A stretch of 64,000 nt of DNA from Anarhynchus alexandrinus (Eukaryota > Chordata > Aves > Charadriiformes > Charadriidae). Under the pieces are notes generated by a model, which had not been told where the DNA came from, made no database searches, and worked only from the letters and a program-made list of their open reading frames with translations. Made by a program: the position numbers and the translations under genes. The stretch is from positions 4,904,983 through 4,968,982 of the forward strand of contig VUYV01000007.1 of NCBI GenBank assembly GCA_008711295.1, in the 5' to 3' direction. Below, piece by piece: positions 1-10,640 of the stretch; position 1 is the first letter of the stretch; each line of letters starts with the position of its first letter.

Positions 1-1786
1 CAAATCTATTTTAATTGGCAATAAATTAATTTTCCCCAAGTCAAATCTGCTTTGCCGTGACGGTAATTGGTAAGTGATCTCCCTGTCTTTATCTTGACCC
101 ACGAGCTTTTTCATCTGATTTCCTCCGCCCGTCCTGTCGAGGCGGGGGAGTGAGAAGAGGGGCTGGGTGGGCATCTGGGTGCAGCCCAAGGTCAACCCAC
201 CACTGTTGATTTGGCTAATAGTGTTTTACACATCTCATCCTGTGCCTTATTCTGAATTTTGGACATTTGAGGTTTTTTTGCTCTTGGTTTATCTTTAATT
301 TAACCTTTCTTATCCATATTCATCATAAAATGAAGTTGCATTCAAATTCTCTAACCAGCGACAGTTGTTCTTCCCTGTGGTGGTTCTACTCTGGGATTCA
401 ATCCCAGTGAATGCCCAGAAAAGAAGGATCTCCAAAAGGTCTGTCTTCAAGTTGCCATGTCTGGAAGTAGATGCAAAATTTGCTGAAGAGGATTTTTGTG
501 TAACTTCCCAGGAGTGTTGTTAGGCCATCCGGTATGAGATTCTGTGTTTTAAGACCACTTATAGATATTACATAGTAAGGAAAAGCTTAGATATTGACCA
601 GGCTGTGAGAGAATTTGGGATTATTTTTTTTCCTTTAAAAACAATGACCAAGCACAAGTCTATACAGTGAATTTAAACAATTACGCAGAGTGCTTTATTT
701 TCGGTAAAACTCTATTGTATTTGATCTTCTATAGTCTGTATCCCTGTCTGTATCCATTTCTGAAAATGTAATGCAGTTTTAAGAGGTCCAATAGAAATAA
801 AACGTAAAATCAAAATAGTGAAAGCGTGCAGATAAGTGAAAAGTCTACAGCAGCAGTAACTCAAGGAGCAGGTAGGGAATACAGAAAGGTTCCCTGCAAA
901 AAAAACCCGTCACATGCAAATATGTTGTTCAGAGATGTCAAAACCTGAAAGTTTACTTAGCAATTACAAGTTTGTGGTGAAGACCTCGTAATCGTATAGC
1001 TGGTTGTTACATTGCTTATATTTTTTCCAGTATTTTGTGCAAAGTGAATCTACCAGACTCAGAGAAGGAACTTGAGGCAAAGTCTCAAACCTTTGTACCT
1101 TAGAAACATTTTTGTCTTTATGCCAGCCTTCCTAAATATTTTAAATCTTCCATGTAAAGAGAAACAGGATTATTGACAGCTACTGTTTATTAAAAGTTTT
1201 CATATTCCTTAGTTATACTGATAGTGCAGCACATGCACTGTATCACAATCCTGGTAATTCACAAGAAATGTTATAATTTGTTTTTTCTGTTATGCAACAC
1301 TTTTGCAGTAGGCTGTGAGGTTGAGTAGTCTGTAAACAACCAATTCTAAGCATAAAGATATACTGGATATCTGAAAGCACTTTGCCAGCAGAAAAGCCTT
1401 TAGAGATCCTGGGTTACAATGAGGAGGATAACACAGTCTCTACTGCTACTGCCTAATTTGTAGAACCTAGGTTTGCATTTTGTGCATTTGATTTGAGTGA
1501 TCACAAAATGTTGATTTCCAAAGTGTTTTGTTTATCTGCTACCTTCCCAATTAGCATGGTCAAAATCTCTTCATCCTCCTAACAGTGCATGTTTGTAAGA
1601 TTTGTCTATGAATTGGTCACACACATGTAAAGCATATTTGAAAGTTTTTCCCCTTAGATTGGGAGACATTTCTTCCCAAGATCTGTAGACAAGCCAATAA
1701 CATAAAGATGTTTGAAGTCTGTGTTCTAAAGTAGATACTTATAATTGTGTTTTTTCTTTCTTTCTTTCTTCCCCCTCTCTCCCCAG
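1..1786 (+). other. CDH13: 3' part of upstream CDH13 intron (human intron 2 equivalent)
   Basis: Non-coding sequence leading to the splice acceptor at 1785-1786. I see no gene and no recognisable mobile element here. The first 200 bases stand out: an AT-rich TAATTAATT-like stretch is followed by a short GC-rich patch at 110-200, with an imperfect 8 bp inverted repeat (122-129 against 141-148, one mismatch). The rest is ordinary AT-rich intron. Assigning it to intron 2 is inferred from the exon order of human CDH13; the upstream exon is outside the window. Confidence 0.7.
1750..1786 (+). promoter_or_regulatory. CDH13: Splice acceptor with long polypyrimidine tract
   Basis: Positions 1750-1784 are an unbroken run of pyrimidines (T-run, TTTC repeats, then C-rich) ending in CCCCAG, with AG at 1785-1786. 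It directly precedes the open frame that matches the T-cadherin prodomain. This is a strong canonical 3' splice site. Confidence 0.88.
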
Positions 1787-1995
1787 TGGATTTTGATGAC
1801 TGCAAGGGGAATAACAAATTGAACTTCGAAGTTTCTAACCCAGACTTCAAGGTGGAACGCGACGGGTCTTTAGTTGCGCTAAAGAATATATCAGAAGCTG
1901 GCAGAGCCTTGTTTGTCCATGCACGGTCTGAGCATGCGGAGGATATGGCAGAAATTTTGATTGTTGGAGCAAATGAAAAACATGGTGCATTAAAG
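1787..1995 (+). CDS. CDH13: CDH13 (T-cadherin) prodomain exon, human exon 3 equivalent
   Basis: Internal coding exon of 209 nt. It starts with two bases (TG) of a codon split with the previous exon and then runs through 69 open codons. The peptide reads [17 protein letters not shown] near its start, then [21 protein letters not shown] and [12 protein letters not shown], and ends with lysine. This is the cadherin prodomain pattern. The DCKGN, LVAL-N, LFVHAR and HAEDMAE blocks fit T-cadherin/H-cadherin rather than classical N-, E- or R-cadherin. The prodomain is removed by furin-type cleavage in the secretory pathway; T-cadherin then sits on the cell surface by a GPI anchor and mediates weak homophilic adhesion, also binding adiponectin and LDL (family knowledge). 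An N-glycosylation sequon (Asn-Ile-Ser) lies at 1885-1893, where the human protein also has one. Acceptor AG is at 1785-1786 and donor GTAAGA at 1996. The exon ends at phase 0 and joins in frame to 34111. The ATG-started open frame reaching upstream to 1747 and downstream to 2142 only reads through intron. Confidence 0.9.
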
Positions 1996-2001
1996 GTAAG
2001 A
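1996..2001 (+). promoter_or_regulatory. CDH13: Splice donor GTAAGA
   Basis: AAAG|GTAAGA matches the vertebrate 5' splice consensus and falls exactly after a complete lysine codon (1993-1995). The cut gives an in-frame join to the next exon. Confidence 0.87.
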
Positions 2002-5000
2002 AAAATACAAAGAACTAGAAGAAAGTGCCAAGGAGATGCTGCTAGATATTCACGTGTGCCATCTAGGACTGTAAGCAGTTTTAATCTGTTGGCAGAGAGA
2101 TCAAAATCAGTCTTCAATCCAGATATTGCTGTAATGTGTTAGCACTTAATTTAACTTAAAATACAAATTTTCCAGGTTTTGAAAAAATTTATTACATCTT
2201 CAGGTGTAAATGCTAAACGTTTGTAAAGAATTGATTCAAATGAAAGAGCCCAAGTATCAAGGGTTCTTCTGGTGTACATTATGCTGGATAACCACAGTTT
2301 GGCCATAATGGAAAATGGAAAATCGTAGTCCAAATGTGTAATTTAGAATTTACAGAACCTTCACCTTCACTCCAAGTCTAAGACTGTGGGAATGAATTCT
2401 ATGCTGTGGAATTTAAACTTTTCATATAGGTCTGCTTATCTGATATTGTTATGTGTTAAACTATATAAAAATCTGCACACAAATAGCAACACATATTTAC
2501 TCTCTGTCTCTATGCGCTAGCGATTTCTGTTCCACTCCGTGGAACTGAACACCATGTCCTTTCTTTTCCACTTTTGAATTTCAGTGTAATACTAACCTCA
2601 TACTATGGGGGGAAAAAGTGCTTCACAAATTGATTGAATTGTTTACTTCACCCTTGAAAGTAACAAAAGGAAATGAGATAGCCTTCAGTTCTGTATCATG
2701 GCATTTAGGAGAGAGGCAGGCAAGACAGTGGCTCAGTAGATGATTAAGCCTGGTAGCTTTATAGACATATAATTTCAAGGAAGTATAAAGACACCATGAT
2801 AGAAATGACCAATCTATTGTCTTATTTTGGTATTTAGATTTTCACCTATCAGCATTCTCATATTTCCAACAATAGCTTAGTATAACTTAAGTCTTCCATT
2901 AAAGAAAAAAAAAAAAGCTTTAGGGGAAAGGTTGAACAAACTTCTGAAAGTCCATGGCTGAGAAAAGGTTTTGATCTGCACTTTAAGCAGCACGTGATGG
3001 GAATATAGATTGCCAGTGGGAGAGAAAGTACCAGAATGTGTAACTGTAGAGAGCTGATCAGAACACTTAAATGGAATTTAATTTTATTTAAATGTGCTGT
3101 TTCTTCACAAAGTTAAATTTTAACAAGGTCATACTTGAGAGAGTCTCTTACGTGGTGGAGCTGTGGATTTAGGACCACGCACTACCAAGTTCAGAGTAGG
3201 AAAACTGCACTTGCAGGAGCTGGGCATGTGGCTGTCCTGTGTCTCAAACTAGCAAGGCATGTTACTTCTGGTGCATTCAGAAGAATGTTCAAGTGATTTT
3301 ATTTTCACTCCATGTTTTGAAATCTTAGGAGCGGTTTCAAAATGGGGATTCTCATTCTCCAGTTAGAATTTACTGAAAGGAGTTTGAGACTTCTCTGACA
3401 GGAGGTCTGGAGTTAAACTTCAGGGGATTGTTTTACATGTAAAGATCTGACTGTGTGAGAATCATATTCTGCAGTTTTATTCTGGTTTTCTTAGAGAATC
3501 AGCCCTTCAATATCAATGTGGAAGTTACAATCTAGGGGAAATCTTGTCTCCTGAGTAGGAATTAACAGATGTGTATTTGCACAGACTGACATAGCTTTGG
3601 CCATGACCTTTTCTCTTTATGTCCTATTTGGGTTCTGGGTAGTCTTCCCTCAAAATGTTCCAGCAATATTAATTAATGTCTAGTGTTGAAATCTATTACC
3701 AGACTACATTCAAAAGCCAAGTCTAATTTGGCCTCACTCCTGGATTCTGTTTCAACCACTGTGTTGCTTCAGAGAGAGAAAACCAGTCTAAATCTGGCAT
3801 ATTCTGCCACTTGCCAGTCTTCCCTCATAGTTGACTCCTCAAAGCAATATCACAGTATCATCTCTACCTGCCTTAATCACTTCTTTATGGATTTTGATAT
3901 TCAGCTCATAAATAGAAGATTACCTTTTTAGTGTGGTGATCCTTGGTGTCTGCAGTGCCACTGGGAGTTACATGATGTATTAATGTGTTCTGATGAATCC
4001 ATCTAGTAAGGATCATCCCCTTCTTCAAGGGAATATAAAGATCTTTGGGGTTGGCTGTCCTACTCTGGCCTCAGCCAGCACGCTGTAGCTGTTACAGCAG
4101 TATTTTTTACCAATCGTTTCAGCTATTGTTTGCCTATTCCAAACACAACACAGTCTTGTCTTTCTGTTTGTCATCCTTGAGAAGGATATAAAGATTACAG
4201 CATGCTATCTAAAGTGATTTTATGATAAATTTGAACTTAATCCTGTACTTTTGCAGTCTGAATGTGTCAGCATGGAAGCAGCAGAACTGCTCCATCTGTT
4301 TATGCGAGGAGTCTTGGCTAAAAAATGCTCAGATGGAGCCTTAGTAATTCAGCATAATTCTGTAGGGTTAAGACGAGCACATGCTAGAGCACTGCTTAAC
4401 ATTCAGCACTTAGAGTACAGTACCTTGTTTAATTAGGGGATAAGTAGTTCTTAAGTATTTCCCCACTGCCAGCAACTGCCATTTCTTTTCTGAAAGCATG
4501 TAACTTACATCTGTGAAATCCCATTGTTAATGTTTCTAATTGCAGATTCCCAACGTGTTTGGAAATGACTGACAACAATGATCTCTAATGTGCTGACTGG
4601 CAGTCTGAGCCTAGGAAGAGATAGCATAATTCCTAAAACTTTGTGACTGCTACCAACCATACTTTAGACGAATATTGAAAATATTTAGAGGTGCAATCTG
4701 GAGTGTGCAGAAAAGCTTTTGGTATTCTAGTAGTGGAGGGGTGTCGTTCTTCCCTGTTGAAGATGTGGGAAGATTCCAGCTGGCCTCACTGATCAGTCCT
4801 AACCGATTCACTTAAACTAACTTCACGGCCATAGTATAGTCAGTGGCTGTTAGAATACCACCTACTATTTAACTCTGCTTTTTGAGTCTTATTTGTCTGC
4901 CAGAAGCATATTAGGTCTGCAGAGCCTGCAGCTTTCTATCAAAGGGTGGCCGTGGCTACAATGTGAGAAGATAGAGGGTTCCTCAACATCAGCAGCCGGT

Positions 5001-6129
5001 TGGTTGTCGCTCTCTGATGGCAGTCTTTTGCAGCATCTAGTGACAGCAGAGCAGATACAGCACTGCTGCTTTTGCAGATGTCGGGATGTTTCTGCAAAAT
5101 ACCCTAAACCCCATGAATGCCTATACCTACAGATATGCATACATGCTATTGAGAGTAAAAATCTGTACATCAGATTGCAGTTAGGTTGCTTTCTACAACC
5201 TGCTGTTAATGCCTGTTTTTTTCCTCCTATGGTTTTGGCTAAATATGTTGATTTCTTTCTGTCCTGACAGAGGGGAGTATTCACAAAAAAGCTCCTGTCA
5301 TTTTTGAAAGACATGGAATATGAGTGTGCAGAAGAGTTGCCATGGGCCTATGGAAGATGTAACATTACAGTGTGTCATCTTTGTAATAGTTATGTCTATG
5401 TACACACTTGTGGCCTCAGAGCAAAGTGCTCATAGAAAGAAATGAAGTTGCATTCACCGTGGGGTAGTGCTGGTGAGGCGTGCACATCTGTGCTCGTGCT
5501 CCGCTTTACCCAATGTTTGCTTAATACCCTTTCACACGGTCAGGACTTGAGTGCTTGGTGGTATTAAAAAAAAGACATGGAAATGTTTTGATTCACCCAG
5601 GATTCCCAAAATGAACTTTGGGTTCATTCTGAATAATTCATAGAATTGCTAAGGTTCATATGCCTAATGGAAAAATAAATCACTTGCAAACCCTACTTGG
5701 GAACAAACTGACCAAGCTGATGAGTGGCAATAATTATTTTTTTTTAAAAATTTATGTCTTATCCAATGCCTGGTCCCTGCTTTGTTTTATGGAAATAGTA
5801 GGACAATTGAAAGTTGGAAGTTTCATCACATCTGAGCATTTTACCAGACATTAGTGGATTTATTTAAAGTGCCTGTTTTTTGTGGAAGAAAGTATAGCCA
5901 ATCTTTTGTGAAGTCTCATAACAGATTGTGTGTTGCAAAACGCAGCAAGCTGGGAATTGAACTGTGTCCTCCAAGGCTAAATAAAATGGTTGTCTGCTAG
6001 TCCTTCTCTTCCTCTGTAATCTAATGCTGGTTTTAATGAATATACCCTTAGTACACTGAGAGCTAAAAGCGAACCTTGGGAAACAATCTTTCTCTGCCTT
6101 TTTTTGTGTGTTGGCAAAATGCAGCCAAC
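1996..6129. other. Intronic stretch, no gene seen
   Basis: AT-rich single-copy sequence with an A-run near 2902-2916. A frame after a TTTTGCAG at about 4256 resembles a cryptic exon but encodes nothing recognisable. Overlapping open frames on both strands at about 4889-5314 also lack any domain. I see no mobile element here. Confidence 0.6.
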
Positions 6130-6151
6130 TTTTTTTTTTTTTTTTTTTTTT
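6130..6151 (+). repeat. Poly-T homopolymer (22 nt)
   Basis: Uninterrupted run of T. Read on the - strand it gives a poly-lysine block in a spurious frame. No retrotransposed sequence is recognisable next to it. Confidence 0.9.
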
Positions 6152-6203
6152 GCAGCAAAGGGAGTTATTTAGGACATTCATTTGTTGCAGCATCATAGAC
6201 ACA

Positions 6204-6221
6204 GGGCGAGGGGTGGGGGGG
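6204..6221 (+). other. G-rich tract, possible G-quadruplex
   Basis: G-runs of 3, 4 and 7 are separated by CGA and T. Splitting the last run gives four G-triplets with loops of 3, 1 and 1 nt. It could fold as a G-quadruplex, but this is inferred from pattern only. Confidence 0.4.
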
Positions 6222-6599
6222 AGTGAGATATCAAGATATCATCTGCACCAAAGCAGATAAGAGGACAGGCAGATATTCCGAAATTCCAGGCTGGTAGTAA
6301 CTTCACTGTATGGTGCTCAGCAGTCTTCCATACAGAAGGATGAAATGATTAAACAGAAACTGTCAAACCCTCAGGACACTTTTCAGGTACTAGATGGAAA
6401 AGGAAAAGGAGAAAGAAAAGAAGAGATAAGAGGGAGGAGCGCACCCTGAGACAGCATGTTGTAGACAAAGAGAGTATAAAATCATTTCCAGCAGTAGTTC
6501 ATGTTGAAGGAAATGAAGTTGCTCTAGTCCTGCTACTCTGTCCAGTCCACTTTGTAACAGCTAGGGGATAGTCACATCTGCTGCTTCTGGTGTTCCCTT

Positions 6600-6666
6600 T
6601 GTCTAACCATTGTCTAACCATTGCTTTTCCCAACATCAGTACCCCGCTATGTTCGTTATAGCGGGG
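6600..6666 (+). repeat. 12 bp tandem duplication and GC-rich hairpin
   Basis: A unit TTGTCTAACCA is repeated directly around 6599-6622. Next to it, CCCCGCTAT at 6642-6650 pairs perfectly with ATAGCGGGG at 6658-6666 across a 7 nt loop. The 9 bp stem is GC-rich in AT-rich surroundings. Confidence 0.7.
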
Positions 6667-6708
6667 ACAGGAGAGGCAGCCTGGCCGAAAACTTCCCCAG
6701 CCGCCTTG

Positions 6709-6820
6709 CAGACCTGAATTCTGTTTCCTACTAAGTCACTTTCTGGATGTTTATGTTTGTGCAAGTTGCTTTACACCTCTGCCTCTATTTCCTAATGTAT
6801 CAAACAAAAATAATGAAACT
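6709..6820 (+). repeat. Possible ancient MIR-like SINE fragment
   Basis: The order of short blocks resembles the MIR core: GACCTGAATTCTG, then TACTAAGTCAC, GCAAGTTGCTTTACACCTCTG, CCTCTATTTCCTAATGTATC and AAATAATGAAA. A tail-like AGTGCCTAGAG follows at about 6921. It is heavily diverged. MIR is known as an ancient amniote SINE; the identification is by memory of the consensus. Confidence 0.4.
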
Positions 6821-9800
6821 AAGCTCCTTGGATTTCAATGTTAGCATTTGTTGTTTGTGTCTTACTCTCTGCTTTATCCCTGCAGCATAGAGATTGCAAA
6901 TTTTATTGATATGAGATAAAAAGTGCCTAGAGCCTTAAATCCTACATGTATGGCTTTCTGCCTTAGAACAGATGATAAAGGATCAATAATCTTATTATGA
7001 ATCAGGATTCTCTCACAGAAAAAATATTCACGCAAGGAAGTGAATAGTTGAGTTTAGTCATCTGACAGTTCAGTAATTTATTTGGAAAATAAGATCAAGA
7101 ATCAGCCTCTCTGATATAGCAAGCAATCGTTCCCATTAATGTATATTAGCATTTTTTCAGTTTAGAATTGAGTTCCAAATAGGCTGAAAATGACTGTGCA
7201 AAAGTATGAAGATGGACTCTCATATGAGATATTGACAAACAGCCTAGAAGAGTTTCGTATTATTAGATTTTGCATATAGCAGTTGCTGCAAAAAGTAATG
7301 CACTGCATAAATAAAATACCATGTTTTGCATTTAAATTTAAGGCACAACATAGAGTAAGTCACAGGGGTACATCAGTATCTACGATACACTTATGAATTA
7401 CTATACTGATCAAAACAGTATATAGAATACCATTTCTCTCAGAAAAGCAGTGGAGATATTTTGCCTTTGAAGGTGTCCTTCAGGCATATAAAGATGGGAT
7501 TTCTTTAAAGAGCAAACAAAAGAAAATTCATCTTCTCACTTTTGCGTTCAGTTTGTCAGAAAGCTTAACATAGTAATGTTCTCCAGTAATGTTCTCCTGC
7601 TAGCTGTTAAATGATTAACTTGTTATTACTTCTTTTACTTTTGTTCGTTATCACACTGCAAACACCTATTGACTTGGAATTCATGCATAAAAAGCTGAGG
7701 TATAAGTGATTTTAGAATTTAATACCTGTGTGTTGATGGTATTTTGGTAAATGGCTTTCCCTTGCTTTAGTCACCAGTGAAAGGATGCAATTTTTATTTG
7801 TTTTTTTTTAAAGTCTTCAACGCTACATTGCAGGTTTCACAGAATACATCTTAATTAATGTCAATGAAAGCAAGAGCTTGTTCTCATCAATGGGTCATTC
7901 TGTAGTATCGTTTAGCTGCCTTTTTGGCTATATTTTTATAAAAATCCTCTGTGCAGACCACTTGCTGCTGGGGAAACAACAAAGAGCTCCTTTTATTTGA
8001 GAAATCTTCTTAACCACTGAAGTAAGCCATTTTCCATAGAAATTCCAGTCACCTACTTTCCGTTTTAATCCTTCAGCCTGATCCAGAACCTGCTGAAATA
8101 ATCAGATTCCAGCAGACTTTAGATCAAACCCTCGAAGCAGGAGTTTTGTCTGACAGGGCCATAGGGACGTGACTCCTGTACCTCTTTGCTGGACTGTTTC
8201 TGAGTGACCCTGCGAGTCCCATGGCGGTGCACGGCGGTTATGATTTTTCATACGTAGCCGCGCTCCCCCTTTTACTCAGCTCTGCAGCAGAGCCTCACTT
8301 CTACTGATAGGTTTGTGCTTTCCCTCAGGCCTGGACTGAATTTATCTTTCCAACTTAACTCTGCAGATTCCCACCACCAAAGAAATGCAGGTTTCATATA
8401 CACTGGCTTTGGCGTTTGCTCTGACAAAGATCCATTTATCTGAGAATTATTATGGTGCCAAGAGATGTGGCAGTTGCCATAGCAACAATTACATATTGTG
8501 TTGAATACCAGAGTAAATACTATAAAGAACACGAGCCACTGGTGGTTTTCATTAATTTAACGTTCCTTTTTTGGGCAAAGTGTGTCTTGTAAGTTTATTC
8601 ACTGTATGTATAAAAGCTTAGATCAAACGTGTGGGCTATTCCTTCTATTTCCCTCAGCGCGCAACTTCAGCATGTAAATGAGAAGTACTTGGTTATTTAA
8701 GGAGAGAAAAATGGTCTTATAGACTGGAAACATGAATAATTGACTGTGAAACAAGAAGGTGTTAGCTTCTGTGAATGTTCAGTGCTTTTCTCTACGAGTA
8801 ATCTACATTCAGATTTTATGTGAATTAGGGATGTATTTACCCAGGAAAAGGGACTTTGTGCTCCTCAGTAGTAAGCAGAGCTAAGACAAGTATAGAATGT
8901 TTAACTGGTTCAAAGGTGAAACAAGATGATTTTTGAAACAAATGCAAAACTTGGTAATTATTCAAAATTATTAACAGACTAATGAAAAATGACAGGCAAA
9001 AATTAATGCATTTTATTAAAAACATCTAAAATCATAATTCCTTTCAGCCCTGAACTGCATTTGTACTTCAGTTAGTTCTTCCCTGCAGTAAGAGGTATCA
9101 TTCACAGGACATTTTCACTATTGCTTGGTGTGCTTCTGGTGTAAACTTAAGGTTTTTGTGGAAGCTCAGAACCAAATGCAGTTCTGGAATGCAACCAATT
9201 TTATTCTATTTTCTTTTAAAACACACTTAGGTCTAATCCTTCATCCATAAGACTTAATGGCAAAGCTTCCATAAATCTCAGTGAGAGAGATTATTCAAAG
9301 ATTGCTGAAGTCTTTCATCTGAACTAAAATTCACCCTGGCACAGAGTGCCGAGAAAATACCTATTTACCTCTTGGCCCTAAAACATTTTTATGAGAGTTT
9401 GAATGGCAGATGAGTTGTGTGAAGACATTTTGAATCAAATTAGCTTCTTTTTATGATCTAGGATGCTAACTGTCCTTTATCCATTAAAAAAAAAAAATCC
9501 ACTAAGGTTTCTACATAAGTGATAAGTTATCATGCATTGACATATATTTTTTTTCAAGCTGTTATTGTTCTGAGTCCAGCCTGAAAGTATTCTGATTATA
9601 TAGAGAAAACTATGCCAAACCTATGCGTTAATCTCCAGACACTGATGGAATTGGGTGGAAATTTGTGCCAGAGGTGTGGGGAACATTTAAAGGAACCATT
9701 TAGAAAAGGTTTAAATTTAAAATTCATTGTAGTAAATGAGGATATAAGTGGGAAAGCAACAGGCTAACCGTGATTTAGTAGAACATTAAGCAAGATCATA

Positions 9801-9981
9801 AAGGATAAGTAGATGTCTCATAGGATATGTAATATCTTTAATTTAGAAAGTGGCTTTCATCCTCTAAGATCCTTAAGGTGTAACTATTAAGTACACAGAG
9901 AAAGAATATGTATGTGCATGTGTATAGACATACATGTGTAAAAAGAGGTATTTGCACATATATCTTTATTGTTGATACTTT
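6821..9981. other. Intronic stretch, no gene seen
   Basis: Mostly AT-rich unique sequence. It holds a perfect 13 bp tandem pair (7572-7584 and 7585-7597), the X-box motif at 8473-8486 listed separately, and an A-run near 9486. No coding frame is supported. Confidence 0.6.
8473..8486 (+). promoter_or_regulatory. RFX-type X-box motif
   Basis: GTTGCCATAGCAAC is a full match to the RFX X-box consensus (GTNNCC, two-base spacer, RGYAAC) and is a near-perfect palindrome. RFX factors bind such sites in ciliary and neural enhancers (established). Whether this one is bound or conserved cannot be seen from the sequence. Confidence 0.45.
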
Positions 9982-10640
9982 ATAGAATCATAGAATGGTT
10001 AGAGTTGGAAGGGACCTTAAAGAACATCTCGTTCCAGCCCCCCTGCCATGGACAAGGAAACCTTATACTAGACCAGGTTACTCAAAGCCCCATCCAACCT
10101 GGCCTTGAACATGTGCAGGGATATGACATCTACAGCCTCTCTGGGCAACCTGTTCTGGTATCTCACCACCTGCACAGTAAAGAATTTCTTCCTGATATCT
10201 AATCTAAATCTACCCTCTTTCAGTTTAAAACTGTTAACCCTTGTCCTACTGCTACACTCCCTGATCAAGAGTCCCTCCCCAGCTTTCCTGTAGGCCCCCT
10301 TTAGGGACTGGAAGGGGCTATAAGGTCTCCCTGGAGCCTTCTCTACTCCAGGCTGAACAACCCCCCAACTCTCTCAGCCTGTCCTCACAGCAGAGGTGCT
10401 CCAGCCTTCTGATAATCTTCATGGCCCTCCTCTGGACTCACTCCAACAGGTCCATGTCCTTCTTATGTTAGGGTCTCCAGAGCTGGACACAGTACTGCAG
10501 GTGGGGTCTCAGGAAAGAGGAGTAGAGGGGCAGAATCACGTCCCTCAACCTGCTGGCCATGCTTCTTTTGATGCAGCCTGGGATATGGTTGGCTTTCTGG
10601 GCTGCGAGCACATATTGCTGGCTCATGTCGAGCTTCTCAT
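9982..10640 (-). mobile_element. CR1 LINE fragment, 5'-truncated, with 3' end
   Basis: On the + strand the block starts ATAGAATCATAGAATGG, the reverse complement of a CR1 3' terminus, so the element runs on the - strand. Its - strand frame from 10268 to 10068 gives CR1 ORF2 C-terminal signatures: FKLKEGRFRLDIRKKFFTV, then NRLPREAVD and ARLDGALSNLV. Further 5' (10300-10640) come nucleotides for the upstream reverse-transcriptase C-terminal region (KKDMDLLERVQ-like and LRELGLFSLE-like), interrupted by substitutions. It is about 660 bp, so most of the element was never copied, as is usual for CR1. It is not mobile. Confidence 0.93.

Noticed and set aside
1617..2117. 166-codon open frame on the - strand
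   Set aside because: It lies antisense over the real CDH13 exon and its flanks. Its openness is a shadow of the coding exon, and no domain is visible.
4251..4436. Open frame after a TTTTGCAG acceptor-like site
   Set aside because: The peptide matches no family I know, there is no convincing donor, and it does not fit the cadherin exon order.
4889..5314. 141-codon - strand frame rich in Cys and His, with a + strand partner
   Set aside because: Cysteine spacing does not form a known zinc finger pattern, and two overlapping frames of similar length suggest chance.
7276..7305. TTGCTGCAAAAAGTAATGCAC, similar to a mariner terminal repeat
   Set aside because: Only about 20 bases resemble the mariner end, with mismatches, and no partner inverted repeat was found.
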